Counted from the first letter of the stretch, positions 1 through 9,384 are shown. The stretch: DNA of 60,754 nucleotides from Bacteroidota bacterium (GCA_024280145.1 JAJRQR010000092.1:1-60754), one strand, 5' to 3'. Notes: generated by a model from the sequence alone, not told the origin. Translations and numbers: made by a program.

Positions 1-651
1 GCCTATAAATTATTTGCATTGTTTTTTTATGAGAATCCAAATTTTAGATTTTGGCAACCCCTTTCTCATATGTTTATGCACGGAGGAATTATGCATATTT
101 TGTTTAATATGTATGCACTTTGGGCATTTGGTTCGCCTTTAGAACAGAATTGGGGTAGGAAAAAGTTTTTATTTTTCTACTTTTCGGCAGGTTTGGGTGC
201 AGCATTAATTCACACATTGGCAAATTATTATCAAGTACAAAGTGCTTCAGAATTGTTGCTAAATGCAGGAATGAGTCAAGTAGATATTACAGGCCTGTTA
301 GTTACGGGACAATATAATTCAACTATTTTGGAAACAGTTTCTATAGATACAATTCAAACTGCTTATGATTCATTTAATACTCCAGCAGTTGGAGCTTCAG
401 GAGCAGTTTATGGTGTTTTAGTTGCCTTTGGAATGATGTTTCCAAATGCAGAATTAATGTTAATATTTTTACCAATTCCCATCAAAGCAAAGTATTTTAT
501 TCCGCTTTTATTATTAGGTGATTTAATTTTCGGTATTTCAGGAGCAGCCACAGGAGTAGCACATTTTGCTCATATAGGTGGAGCTTTATTTGGTTTTATT
601 ATGGCATATTATTGGAAAAAAAATAGTTTTGATTCACATCGGTGGAATTGA
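1..651 (+). CDS. Rhomboid family intramembrane serine protease (5' end cut by window edge)
   Basis: Membrane protease that cleaves other membrane proteins within the bilayer. The reading frame is open from base 1 (AYKLFA...), so the true start lies outside the window; the TTG at 19 is internal. The N-terminal HMFMHGG segment, the catalytic serine in GASGAVYG (codon near 397) and the histidine in HFAHIGGALFGF near 570 form the rhomboid signature. An insert of about 50 residues lies between the second membrane segment and the serine motif. A second rhomboid gene follows 51 bp downstream on the same strand, and the pair probably forms one transcript with the EEP gene. The family assignment is firm; the substrate is unknown. 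Confidence 0.9.
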   Translation, partial: AYKLFALFFYENPNFRFWQPLSHMFMHGGIMHILFNMYALWAFGSPLEQNWGRKKFLFFYFSAGLGAALIHTLANYYQVQSASELLLNAGMSQVDITGLLVTGQYNSTILETVSIDTIQTAYDSFNTPAVGASGAVYGVLVAFGMMFPNAELMLIFLPIPIKAKYFIPLLLLGDLIFGISGAATGVAHFAHIGGALFGFIMAYYWKKNSFDSHRWN

Positions 652-702
652 TTACTCTTGTTATAATTATAAGTACAAAGTAAATTCTAATTAAATATAA
701 TT

Positions 703-1575
703 TTGAATACTAACAATCTTACATACCAATTTAAACAAGCAAGTATAGTTGTAAAACTTATTGTAATTAACACCGCTATTTTTTTAGTGATGTATTTGGG
801 GTCTTTCTTTTTGCAAATTTCCCCTACAGTTTTTACATCTTGGTTTGTATTACCTACAGATATATTTTCTATAATAAAGCAACCTTGGGCCATAATAACT
901 TACGCTTTTTTACACGGTGGTTTTTGGCATTTGTTTTGGAATATGTACCTGTTATATTGGTTTGGAACCTTTGTTTTAAACCTTTTTACAGCAAAACGAC
1001 TTTTAACCATTTATTTATTGGGTGCTATTAGTGGTGGATTTTTATATGTGCTTGCATATAATTTATTTCCTGTTTTTAGCAACATAAACAGTAATTTGTT
1101 AGGAGCTTCTGCAGCGGTTTTGGCAGTCGTTATATTTATTGCTACTTACACTCCAAATACGGAAGTAAAATTATTTATGTTTACTTTAAAGCTTTGGCAA
1201 ATAGGATTAGCAATGGTTTTAATTGATATAATACAACTTCCCACCTCAGGAAATACAGGAGGGCTCATCGCACATATGGGAGGTGCCTTTTTTGGATATC
1301 TGTACGCTACACAACTCTCAAAAGGAAATGATTTAGGAAGGTGGTTTGAAAACGCTATAGATTGGTTTGTAAATTTATTTAAATCTAGAAAGAATAAACC
1401 TTTTAAAAAAGTTCATCGTACAACAGATCAAAAATTTACTCGTTCTGCTAAAAAACCTTCTGAAGATTATCAAAAAAAAATTGATATAATTTTAGATAAA
1501 ATAGGGAAAAGTGGTTACGATAGTTTAACAAAAGCAGAAAAAGATTTTCTTTTTAAAGCTGGTAAAAATAATTGA
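703..1575 (+). CDS. Second rhomboid family protease
   Basis: A 290-residue rhomboid. It has the helix-one motif LHGGFWHLFWNMYLL near residue 70, the catalytic serine in GASAAVLAV near 130, and the partner histidine in LIAHMGGAFFGY near 190. After the membrane domain comes a basic cytoplasmic tail of about 80 residues rich in Lys. The start is taken as TTG at 703; the next ATG (789) would fall inside the first membrane helix. The stop codon overlaps the ATG of the following gene as TGATG, so the two are translationally coupled. It is a paralogue of the preceding gene but clearly diverged, lacking the 50-residue insert. Confidence 0.88.
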   Translation: MNTNNLTYQFKQASIVVKLIVINTAIFLVMYLGSFFLQISPTVFTSWFVLPTDIFSIIKQPWAIITYAFLHGGFWHLFWNMYLLYWFGTFVLNLFTAKRLLTIYLLGAISGGFLYVLAYNLFPVFSNINSNLLGASAAVLAVVIFIATYTPNTEVKLFMFTLKLWQIGLAMVLIDIIQLPTSGNTGGLIAHMGGAFFGYLYATQLSKGNDLGRWFENAIDWFVNLFKSRKNKPFKKVHRTTDQKFTRSAKKPSEDYQKKIDIILDKIGKSGYDSLTKAEKDFLFKAGKNN

Positions 1576-2603
1576 TGTCACAAAAGTTGGGGCTTATTAA
1601 TAAAATGATTTACGGAAACAATATTGTTTTTGCAGCGCTATTATTAATCTCATTTGTTTTGCCTTTTTTACCTCCAGAAAAATACCCTATAATTTCTCTT
1701 TTAAGTTTAGCAGTTTCCCCCTTAATAATTATCAATCTTCTTTTTATTTTTTATTGGTTGTTTAAACTGAAATCTAAAGCAATGTTATCAACCATAATCG
1801 TTGTTTTTGCTTATTTTCATTTTGGTTCCTTCTTTAAGTTTCCATCAGAGAATAAAATTGAAGGTTATAAAAATACCTTAAAAGTTCTTTCGTTTAATGT
1901 GCGTTTATTTAACTTATACGAACCAAAAGAAACACAAGTTGGAGTTCCAGAAATCATCAATAATTTTATTCAAAAAGAACAACCCGAAGTTCTTTGTATT
2001 CAAGAGTTTTACAGGATAAATAAAGTAGATTTTTCCGACTATCCCTATCAGTATATTCATTTTAAGGAAAAAAATAAATTAGGGCATGCTATATTTTCAA
2101 AATATCCTATAATTAATGAATATTCATTCGATTTTTCACAAACTTATAATAATTCAATAAGTGCTGATATTGTGAAGGGTAACGATACCATTAGTATTTA
2201 TAACCTTCACTTGCAATCGTTAAGTATCATTCCGAGTTTGAGTTATTTTCAAGAAGTAGGAAATGAAGTTTTAGTTGAAAGAGTTTCGGCAAGATTTATT
2301 AAACAACAGCAACAAGCTGAAGAAATTTTGGCTCATAAAAAAAAATCGAAGCACCCTGTTATTATTTCAGGAGATTTTAATAATACACCATTTTCATTCG
2401 TATATCATCAGCTTTCTGAAAATATGAACGATGCTTTTGTTGAAGCAGGAAATGGAATAGGAACTACCTATTTTTTTGATAAATACCCTATGCGAATTGA
2501 CTATATTTTAACTTCAAAAGAGTTGGAAATTGTAAACTTTGAAACAATTAAAAAAACCTTTTCAGATCATTATCCAATTACAGCTACTATTGGTTGGAAA
2601 TAA
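1575..2603 (+). CDS. Membrane-anchored endonuclease/exonuclease/phosphatase family protein
   Basis: A 342-residue protein with three hydrophobic helices in the first 100 residues, then an EEP (DNase I-like) domain. The motif order is intact: LSFNVRLFN near 105, the metal-binding Glu in CIQEFY near 143, HLQS near 200, SGDFNN near 268, DYIL near 312 and the catalytic SDHYP near 332. The family includes nucleases, sphingomyelinases and inositol phosphatases, and the substrate cannot be read from sequence. The ATG at 1575 overlaps the stop of the rhomboid gene; a TTG three bases earlier is in frame but is not needed. The domain probably faces the periplasm. Confidence 0.88.
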   Translation: MSQKLGLINKMIYGNNIVFAALLLISFVLPFLPPEKYPIISLLSLAVSPLIIINLLFIFYWLFKLKSKAMLSTIIVVFAYFHFGSFFKFPSENKIEGYKNTLKVLSFNVRLFNLYEPKETQVGVPEIINNFIQKEQPEVLCIQEFYRINKVDFSDYPYQYIHFKEKNKLGHAIFSKYPIINEYSFDFSQTYNNSISADIVKGNDTISIYNLHLQSLSIIPSLSYFQEVGNEVLVERVSARFIKQQQQAEEILAHKKKSKHPVIISGDFNNTPFSFVYHQLSENMNDAFVEAGNGIGTTYFFDKYPMRIDYILTSKELEIVNFETIKKTFSDHYPITATIGWK

Positions 2604-2604
2604 T

Positions 2605-3234
2605 TTATACAAAAAAATGTAACTGTTGCGTTTCTAAGTAATTTTGAGCATTTGGGCCTTCATTAAACAATAAATCTAAAATTGATAAATTAGAATGAAA
2701 CTCATTATCCTTATTTAAAACTTGGTTGTAATCTTGAAGATTAAAATCGTTTTTCAATTTGGGGTTTATAAGAAACCTTAAATCCAATTGCTGAGGGTTT
2801 TTAAAATATTCTTCTGAAAAAGTATAGTTAATATCAAGATCCAATAATTCACAAATTAATTGAAAAGCCTTCAAATTAAATTCTAATAAAGAAGAAACTG
2901 GATCTTGGAAAAGAGGAATTAAATCATCTTCGTAAAATTCAAAATAAGGAGAAGTCCGGTAGGCAGATTGTAAGGATTTCCAGTGTTGTGATTGCCACGG
3001 AAAAGCATTTTCAACTATGGTTTCTTTGGTTTTAAGTTTACTGCCATCAATAGAATGTTTTATTGGAATATTCAATAATAAAACACCGTTGCTATGGGCA
3101 ATATATGTTCGGGTACGGTAGCTTTGTTTTTGGTAATTATCTTCAATTTCAAATACAACTTCATCCGCTTGAACCATTGCGGCCATCTGTACAATGGAAG
3201 GGTAATAAGAAGGATGAAGTAGAATTTTTTTCAA
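2605..3234 (-). CDS. WbqC family protein
   Basis: A 209-residue protein of the WbqC-like family. It carries the family's N-terminal motif ILLHPSYYPSIVQMAAMVQA and a middle section ending in TSPYFEFYED. The biochemical role of the family is poorly defined; some members lie in O-antigen clusters. The start is TTG at 3234, because an in-frame stop precedes it and no ATG is available before the conserved HPSYYPS motif. It is the last gene of the parA-parB-DUF5683-dapB-lepB run, 27 bp after the lepB stop, and converges on the EEP gene with one base between the two stop codons. Confidence 0.85.
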   Translation of the reverse strand: MKKILLHPSYYPSIVQMAAMVQADEVVFEIEDNYQKQSYRTRTYIAHSNGVLLLNIPIKHSIDGSKLKTKETIVENAFPWQSQHWKSLQSAYRTSPYFEFYEDDLIPLFQDPVSSLLEFNLKAFQLICELLDLDINYTFSEEYFKNPQQLDLRFLINPKLKNDFNLQDYNQVLNKDNEFHSNLSILDLLFNEGPNAQNYLETQQLHFFV

Positions 3235-3261
3235 GATAGTTATTTTCTTCTTCTGAGGAAA

Positions 3262-4863
3262 TTATGCTTTTTTCTTACGTTTTCTAAAATAACTGAACGC
3301 AAACCAAGCACCTAATAGGACTACAAAATATTTAAAATAAGAAACAGGCTCACCATCACCACCAACGGTAGTAAATAGTCTTTCCCAACGTACTTTTCCA
3401 TTATTGCTATCCCAACTCATCCAGATAAAAACGGGTTTTCCAACTACGTGATTAAAGGGTACAAAACCCCACATTCTTGCATCTTGTGAGTTATCTCGAT
3501 TGTCGCCCATCATCCAATAATAATCTTGCAAAAAAGTATATTCTGTAATAAGCTCACCGTTTAAAAATACCTGTGTACCTGCTTGTGTTATTTTGTTTTT
3601 AATACCTAATTCACTTCCATCGTAAACTTCAATTATACGTTTGTACAAAGGGATATTTTCAATTGTAATTGGAATAGTAGTTCCTTTTTCAGGAAGAGTT
3701 ATAGGTCCAAAATATTTGGTGTTCCAATTAAATCTTGGGTTTTGAGGAAAAACATTAGGGTCCCATTTTCCCTTTTCTCCCTTGTTTTTTATAATTTCAA
3801 TTACATTTGGGTCGTTTTTTAATTGTTCAAAAGCATCATCTGTTAATTGTGCATAATGAATGTACATTTTATTTTCTTTATCAATGTCATATAAAACAAT
3901 ATCACTAATATCATATCTACTTAACATATAATCTGAAGGAATTCGAGTATATTTTCGTTGGCTATCTGTTTTAACTAAGGCAATTTTAGAATTAACTTGA
4001 TAAGTAAATTGTGGTTTAGCTCGGTCGGGTAATTCATTTTGTTTTCCATTAATAAAAACATAACCATCTTTTATTTCCAACTCATCGCCAGGAATTCCTA
4101 CACAACGCTTTACATAATTAGCTTTTTTGTCAATTGGTTTATACATAAAACCTTTTGAGGGGTCATCAATAACAACCAATGTATCTGTTGGCCAGCTACA
4201 TACAACAATGTCATTTCTTTTTATTTTCTGAAAACCGGGAAACCTAAAAAACGGTAATTGTGGTGCATCTAAATAGGATTTTGTATTTAAACCTGGAACT
4301 TTATCGTGAACCATTGGAAACGAAACAGCACTCATAGGAGCTCTTGCACCGTAATGAAACTTACTTACAAATAAGAAATCTCCAACTAAAAGTGACTTTT
4401 CCAAAGAAGATGTAGGAATGGTAAAGGGTTGCATTACATAGGTGTGAACAATTGTTGCAGCAACTACGGCAAATAAAATGGAACTTGTCCATTCTCCAGC
4501 TGAAGTTCTTGGCTTCAAACTTCTGTTTTCTATGTACTTAAGATCTTGAGTGTAATTGATGTAGTATATGTAAAGCCCAAATGTAGCAACTCCTAGAAAG
4601 GTGTCGAGATTGCTGTTTTTCCCAAAGCTTCTAAGGGTTTCCACCCATACAACAGGAAACATTATTAAATTAACAATCGGTATAAATAGTAGAATTGTCC
4701 ACCAAGGCGAACGGTTGATAATTTTCATTAAAACAATGGCATTATAAACTGGAATTACTGCTTCCCAAGCTTTTCTACCTGCTTTTACATAAAGTTTCCA
4801 AGTTCCTAAAAAGTGAACTATTTGAACAAAAAGTATAAATAATAATAAGGTTGTAATTGTCAT
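3262..4863 (-). CDS. lepB: Signal peptidase I
   Basis: Leader peptidase that removes signal peptides on the outer face of the inner membrane. It is long at 533 residues. The N-terminus has several hydrophobic helices (about 1-110), an extension seen in Bacteroidetes enzymes. The catalytic serine box IPTSSLEKSLLVGD is at about 149-162, the lysine box YVKRCVGIPGD near 250 and the GDNRDNSQDARMWG box near 455. A hydrophobic helix and a basic tail (FRKRKKKA) end the protein. It lies 14 bp downstream of dapB in the same operon. All catalytic boxes are intact. Confidence 0.94.
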   Translation of the reverse strand: MTITTLLLFILFVQIVHFLGTWKLYVKAGRKAWEAVIPVYNAIVLMKIINRSPWWTILLFIPIVNLIMFPVVWVETLRSFGKNSNLDTFLGVATFGLYIYYINYTQDLKYIENRSLKPRTSAGEWTSSILFAVVAATIVHTYVMQPFTIPTSSLEKSLLVGDFLFVSKFHYGARAPMSAVSFPMVHDKVPGLNTKSYLDAPQLPFFRFPGFQKIKRNDIVVCSWPTDTLVVIDDPSKGFMYKPIDKKANYVKRCVGIPGDELEIKDGYVFINGKQNELPDRAKPQFTYQVNSKIALVKTDSQRKYTRIPSDYMLSRYDISDIVLYDIDKENKMYIHYAQLTDDAFEQLKNDPNVIEIIKNKGEKGKWDPNVFPQNPRFNWNTKYFGPITLPEKGTTIPITIENIPLYKRIIEVYDGSELGIKNKITQAGTQVFLNGELITEYTFLQDYYWMMGDNRDNSQDARMWGFVPFNHVVGKPVFIWMSWDSNNGKVRWERLFTTVGGDGEPVSYFKYFVVLLGAWFAFSYFRKRKKKA

Positions 4864-4877
4864 TTTATTGGTATTCG

Positions 4878-5579
4878 TTATTTTATTTGTAACACATCTT
4901 TCATTGTGTAAACTCCTTTTTTATTCACAAGCCATTCTGCCGCAAGTAATGCTCCTAATGCAAATCCTTCGCGACTATGTGCTTCGTGTTTAATTGAAAT
5001 AGTATCAATTTCAGAATCGTAATTTATAATATGAGTGCCTTTAACATCATCAATTCGTTTGGCTATAATTTTTATTTCATCTTGGGAAGGATTCTCTAAT
5101 TTCCAACCTTTTTTTTCTGAATTATTTATGATTCCTTCAGCAAGTGTAATTGCTGTTCCACTTGGTGCATCTAATTTTTGAGTGTGATGAATTTCTTCCA
5201 TCGAAACCTGATAATCCTTCCAAGGTTTTATCAATTTTGAAACATATTCATTAATGCTGAAAAACAAATTTACACCAATGCTAAAATTAGACGCATAGAT
5301 AAAACTTCCGTTACGATTTTCACATAACTTTACCATTTCATTGTATTTAGTTAACCACCCTGTAGTTCCTGAAACTATGGGGATGTTATTATTTAAACAT
5401 AATGAAATGTTACTAACAGAAGCTTCTGGCGTAGAGAATTCAATAGCAATATCTGCTTTTGAAATTTTATCTTTAGATGCTTTTGTACTTGTTTTAAAAA
5501 CAATAGAATGTCCTTTTTGTAAAGCTAATTTTTCTATGGTTTTACCCATTTTTCCGTATCCTAACAATGCTATCTTCAT
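4878..5579 (-). CDS. dapB: 4-hydroxy-tetrahydrodipicolinate reductase
   Basis: NAD(P)H-dependent reductase of the diaminopimelate/lysine pathway, needed for both lysine and peptidoglycan. The 233-residue length is normal for the short bacterial form. The nucleotide-binding GYGKMGK is at residues 7-13, the SGTTGW segment near 70, and the substrate and catalytic motif EIHHTQKLDAPSGTA near 139-153, with both histidines and the lysine present. Its ATG overlaps the TGA of the upstream DUF5683 gene (ATGA). A premature stop in that neighbour could therefore reduce dapB translation if the two are coupled. Confidence 0.95.
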   Translation of the reverse strand: MKIALLGYGKMGKTIEKLALQKGHSIVFKTSTKASKDKISKADIAIEFSTPEASVSNISLCLNNNIPIVSGTTGWLTKYNEMVKLCENRNGSFIYASNFSIGVNLFFSINEYVSKLIKPWKDYQVSMEEIHHTQKLDAPSGTAITLAEGIINNSEKKGWKLENPSQDEIKIIAKRIDDVKGTHIINYDSEIDTISIKHEAHSREGFALGALLAAEWLVNKKGVYTMKDVLQIK

Positions 5580-6172
5580 TTTATTTGATACTTTAGAGTG
5601 AGCGTGTAATTAGCTTTTGAATCAAATGGATTGATTTCGAAATTTGGTTTTAAAGATAAATCATTACTTACATTAAACTGTCGTAAATGAGCATCAACAT
5701 TGGCATCAATAATATTTAATAAATAAAATACTACAGCAACAACAACACTTAAATCTTTATCTTTTTGTGAAGATTTTTGAGCATCAACCAATCGATCTGT
5801 AGAGATTATTGGTGTATCACCATTACCCCAAAATTCATCATCTGTAAACCCTGCTAATCTTCTTTTATAGGCATCTCTGAAACGATTGTAATCTTTATTA
5901 TTTGTACTGTAGAAGTAAATTCCTGCTCCAATTCCTGCGTAAATTATTGGAATTTTCCAGTATTTTTTATTGTAAGCTTGTCCTAATCCTGGTAAAACAG
6001 CCGAGTAAAACGCAGCTTTAGCAGGAGCTCAAGGATTATAAGGCTCTTTTTCAATGACAGTTTCCTTTATGATCAATCCGTTTTCTTCAACAACAGTTAA
6101 TGTATCAGATTTTTGAGCAAAAAGCGGATTTGCAATCAGAAAAATAAAGATATAGAAAAGTTTATTTCCCAC
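5576..6172 (-). pseudogene. DUF5683 domain protein interrupted by one in-frame TGA
   Basis: Reading from GTG at 6172 gives a signal peptide (MGNKLFYIFIFLIANPLFAQ), a short charged stretch, then a TGA stop at 6031-6029 (codon 48), immediately followed in the same frame by APAKAAFYSAVLPGLGQAY and the rest of a typical DUF5683 protein to the TGA at 5578-5576. In homologues the residue after EPYNP is usually Leu, so a TTA-to-TGA change would explain it. DUF5683 proteins are small membrane or periplasmic proteins of unknown function often found beside parB in flavobacteria. The GTG start overlaps the end of parB by 11 bp. No good start codon follows the stop until a TTG at 5791. This is either a real nonsense mutation or a base-call error. 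Confidence 0.85.
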
Positions 6173-7064
6173 TTTTTAATAGATTCAAAATGCGAAGAAA
6201 ATCTTTTTTATTCTTAAAAGGAACCATTACTTGTCCTTTTCCACCGCCAGATGTTTTTATCGAAACTTTGCTTTCTAAAAACTCTGTAAGTTCCTTTTTT
6301 GCAACATTCAAATAGGAGGGAAGTGCTGCTTTTTTTGAAGGAGTTTTTTTATCTGAAGGGTTTTTATAACTTCTTACCAAGGCTTCCGTTTCTCTAACCG
6401 AAAGATTTTCAGATATTACTTTTTCGTAAATGTCTAATTGTTCTCCTAGGTTGCTCACGTTAATGATTGCTCTTCCGTGGCCCATACTTATAAAACCATC
6501 ACGCATTCCTGTTTGGATAATGGGATCTAATTTTAAAAGACGTAAATAATTTGCAATGGTCGAACGATTTTTACCAACACGATCGCTTAATGCTTCTTGT
6601 GTTACTTCAATTTCTTCGATAAGACGTTGGTAGGAAAGTGCAATTTCTATGGGGTCTAAATCTTGACGCTGGATGTTTTCAACCAATGCCATTTCAAGAG
6701 ATTCTTGGTCATTGGCAATTCTAATAAATGCTGGAATTGTTCCTAAACCAATCGATTTTGAAGCACGGTACCTTCGTTCTCCACTTACTAATTGAAATTT
6801 ATTAAAGCCTAATTTTCGAACAGTAATAGGTTGAATAACACCAAGTTCTCTTATAGAAGAAGCTAATTCGCGAAGTGATTCTTCGTTAAAACTAGATCGT
6901 GGTTGAAACGGATTCATTTCAATAGCGTTCAATTCTAATTCAACAATACTACCAACAACTTTATCTGCATTTTTATCTGAAACCGAGCTAATATCGTTTG
7001 CAGGGTCTTTCAATAATGCTGATAATCCACGTCCTAATACTTGTTTTTTAGTTGCTTTCGCCAT
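6162..7064 (-). CDS. parB: Chromosome-partitioning protein ParB
   Basis: CTP-dependent DNA-sliding clamp that loads at parS sites for chromosome segregation. It has 300 residues. The N-terminus has the ParA-interacting KKQVLGRGLSALL; box I is IEMNPFQPR near 50; the CTP-binding box is SGERRYRAS near 95; a helix-turn-helix (TQEALSDRVGKNRSTIANYL) lies near 155-174; and a C-terminal dimerization region with a basic KTSGGGKGQ stretch ends the protein. The start codon abuts the parA stop without spacing. I found no convincing full parS site in the window. Confidence 0.95.
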   Translation of the reverse strand: MAKATKKQVLGRGLSALLKDPANDISSVSDKNADKVVGSIVELELNAIEMNPFQPRSSFNEESLRELASSIRELGVIQPITVRKLGFNKFQLVSGERRYRASKSIGLGTIPAFIRIANDQESLEMALVENIQRQDLDPIEIALSYQRLIEEIEVTQEALSDRVGKNRSTIANYLRLLKLDPIIQTGMRDGFISMGHGRAIINVSNLGEQLDIYEKVISENLSVRETEALVRSYKNPSDKKTPSKKAALPSYLNVAKKELTEFLESKVSIKTSGGGKGQVMVPFKNKKDFLRILNLLKSGK

Positions 7065-7835
7065 TTATTCTGCTTCGTTTTTTTCAATTAATTCCTGTGC
7101 CAAACTTAAATAATTATTTGCACCTTTACTACCTGCATCGTAACTAATAATGCTTTCGCCAAAACTAGGTGCTTCGCCTAAACGTACATTACGCTGAATG
7201 ATTGTTTTAAAAACCATTTTATCGAAATGTTTTTTTACTTCTTCCACCACTTGATTTGATAGTCGAAGTCTAGAATCGTACATGGTTAGTAGCATTCCTT
7301 CAATATCTAATTCTGGATTATGTGTTTTTTGAATACTTTTAATGGTATTTAATAATTTTCCTAAACCTTCTAAAGCAAAATATTCACATTGAATAGGAAT
7401 CATAACAGAATCCGCAGCTGTTAAAGCGTTTAAAGTAAGTAAACCCAATGATGGTGCGCAATCTATAAGGATATAATCGTATTTGTCTTTAAGAGAAATA
7501 ATAGCTTGTTTAAGCATAGACTCCCTATTTTTTTTATCGACCAATTCAATTTCAATGGCAACCAAATCGATATGAGCTGGTATAATATCTACGTTTGGAG
7601 AATTAGAAGCTACGATAGCATCTTTTGCTTTTACTGAATGTTCTAAAATACGATAGGTTCCTTTTTCTACTGCATCGACATCAATACCAAGGCTGGATGA
7701 AGCATTTGCTTGAGGATCAGCATCAATCAATAATACTTTCTTTTCAAGTACTCCCAATGATGCAGCAAGGTTTACTGTAGTGGTTGTTTTTCCAACACCT
7801 CCTTTTTGATTGGCAATTGCGATTATTTTTCCCAT
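7065..7835 (-). CDS. parA: Chromosome-partitioning ATPase ParA (Soj-type)
   Basis: A 256-residue ParA/Soj ATPase that works with ParB in chromosome segregation. The deviant Walker A motif KGGVGKTTTT is at residues 10-19, LLIDADPQANAS near 35-46 and the YILIDCAPSLG motif near 120-130. There is no N-terminal helix-turn-helix extension, so it is the chromosomal type rather than the P1 plasmid type. It is the first gene of the run ending in wbqC. The 125-bp gap upstream is AT-rich and contains TAAAATTTG, close to but not exactly the TAnnTTTG box. Confidence 0.95.
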   Translation of the reverse strand: MGKIIAIANQKGGVGKTTTTVNLAASLGVLEKKVLLIDADPQANASSSLGIDVDAVEKGTYRILEHSVKAKDAIVASNSPNVDIIPAHIDLVAIEIELVDKKNRESMLKQAIISLKDKYDYILIDCAPSLGLLTLNALTAADSVMIPIQCEYFALEGLGKLLNTIKSIQKTHNPELDIEGMLLTMYDSRLRLSNQVVEEVKKHFDKMVFKTIIQRNVRLGEAPSFGESIISYDAGSKGANNYLSLAQELIEKNEAE

Positions 7836-7960
7836 AAATTTAGAGCAAATTTTAGCCTTAAAAATACGATTAATTATGGAGTTTTAATACGAATTTTGTT
7901 AACAGGAAGTGAACAATTATTTTTTTGCTGAAAATGAATGCTTTATAAAAAATTAATTGA

Positions 7961-8431
7961 TTATTGTTTAGTCTCTTCCTTTGCATTTCCAAGTTCCATA
8001 AGGTAATTTGTTAATTTACAAGTGGAATTTGTTTTAAGTAGATTATAAAAATAATCTGCATATATACCTTCTACATTGTCAATAGAATTACTCATTTCAC
8101 TTGTTAAGTTTTCTTTATTATCACATTTTTCAATATTTTTTCCAAATTCTGGCGAACTCATTTCATCAAAACCAGCTATTAATTTTTTTGATTCTTCTTC
8201 ACTATGTGAGCTAACATATTCTTGTATTAGTATCATTGTTTTTTCTTCTCCTTCATCTGCCATATGATTAACAAATTCTACTACTTTGGGATCAAGAGTA
8301 TTTATGGTATTATTGATACAGGGACAAATATTGTTTGCATAGTTTTCTAGGATTGCCTTTTCTTCGGAAGTTAATTGTGCAAAAGAAATTAATGGAAGAA
8401 AAATAAATATAATTTTTAAATACTTTTTCAT
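7961..8431 (-). CDS. Secreted hypothetical protein with CPC motif
   Basis: A 156-residue protein I do not recognise. It starts with a clear signal peptide (KKYLKIIFIFLPLISFAQ), so it is exported. The mature part is acidic and helical, with a NICPCINN motif near residue 35 and two more cysteines (EKCDNKE, STCKLT); four cysteines suggest disulfides or metal binding. It stands alone between parA and the SDR gene, with 22 bp to the end of the SDR gene upstream, so it may be the last gene of the SDR transcript. Confidence 0.65.
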   Translation of the reverse strand: MKKYLKIIFIFLPLISFAQLTSEEKAILENYANNICPCINNTINTLDPKVVEFVNHMADEGEEKTMILIQEYVSSHSEEESKKLIAGFDEMSSPEFGKNIEKCDNKENLTSEMSNSIDNVEGIYADYFYNLLKTNSTCKLTNYLMELGNAKEETKQ

Positions 8432-8453
8432 GATTTCAGTTTTTAAATTAATG

Positions 8454-9335
8454 TTAGTTACTTTTTTTAGAACGAATCATAGCCTCCAACATATCCCACA
8501 TTTCTTCGGGAATGGCTTCCAATAAATTCATTTGTCCTGCACCTTTTAACCATTCGCCACCATCAATAGTTATTACTTCTCCATTTACATAAGCTGAAAA
8601 ATCGGATACTAAATAAGCAGCCAAGTTGGCTAGTTCTTGATGTTCGCCAACTCGTTTTAAAGGCACTTTTTTAGCAAGATCAAATTTTTCTTTTAACTCA
8701 CCAGGTAGTAACCTGTCCCAAGCTCCTTTGGTAGGAAATGGACCCGGAGCAATGGCGTTAAAGCGCATTCCGTATTTTGCCCATTCTACTGCTAAAGAAC
8801 GTGTTAGTGCTAAAACTCCCGCTTTTGCTGTAGCACTTGGCACCACATAAGCAGAGCCTGTCCAAGCATAGGTAGTTACAATATTTAAAACTACTTTGTC
8901 GGTTTCCTTTTGGTTTATCCAATATTTTCCGAAAGCCAATGTACAGTTTTGTGTACCCTTTAAAACTATGTCTATAATGGTGTCAAAGGCATTTGCTGAA
9001 AGACGCTCGGTAGGTGAAATAAAATTTCCTGCTGCATTATTAAGAAGTACATCTACTTTTCCGAAGGCATCTACTGAAGCTTTTACCATAGCTTCTACTT
9101 GATCGTAATGACGAACATCGCATTGTACTGCTAATACTTTTCCTCCTGTTTTTTCTTCTAATTCTGCTTTTACAGCTTGTAGTTTTTCTATGTTTCTTGA
9201 AGTGATTACTACATTGGCGCCTAATTCTAAAAAGTAGGTAGTCATTGCTTTTCCAAGCCCACTTCCACCTCCAGTTACTACAATTGTTTTTCCTTTTAAG
9301 GCATCGTCACGAAGCATTTTGTTTTTGTAATTCAT
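8454..9335 (-). CDS. SDR oxidoreductase, 2,4-dienoyl-CoA reductase-like
   Basis: A 293-residue short-chain dehydrogenase. The dinucleotide motif TGGGSGLG is near residue 21, NNAAGNFISPTERLS near 104, the active-site Tyr in TTYAWTGSAYVVPSATAKAG near 155-174, and the PGPFPTKGA loop near 202. The NNAAGNFISPTERLS and VVPSA.AKAGV stretches match mitochondrial 2,4-dienoyl-CoA reductase (DECR) very closely. A role in degrading unsaturated fatty acyl-CoA is therefore more likely than generic sugar or steroid reduction. ATG 9335 is used; a second in-frame ATG at 9317 would also serve. A good promoter and a palindromic operator candidate lie directly upstream. Confidence 0.88.
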   Translation of the reverse strand: MNYKNKMLRDDALKGKTIVVTGGGSGLGKAMTTYFLELGANVVITSRNIEKLQAVKAELEEKTGGKVLAVQCDVRHYDQVEAMVKASVDAFGKVDVLLNNAAGNFISPTERLSANAFDTIIDIVLKGTQNCTLAFGKYWINQKETDKVVLNIVTTYAWTGSAYVVPSATAKAGVLALTRSLAVEWAKYGMRFNAIAPGPFPTKGAWDRLLPGELKEKFDLAKKVPLKRVGEHQELANLAAYLVSDFSAYVNGEVITIDGGEWLKGAGQMNLLEAIPEEMWDMLEAMIRSKKSN

Positions 9336-9353
9336 ATATGATAATTATTTTTT

Positions 9354-9384
9354 CAAAAATACATTTTATAATTGGCTTAGCAAA
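9354..9384 (-). promoter_or_regulatory. Bacteroidetes-type promoter of the SDR gene
   Basis: On the minus strand TTTG (9384-9381) is followed after exactly 19 bp by TATTTTTG (9361-9354). This matches the -33 TTTG and -7 TAnnTTTG elements of the Bacteroidetes primary sigma factor. Transcription would begin near 9347, about 12 bp before the ATG at 9335. Confidence 0.7.
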
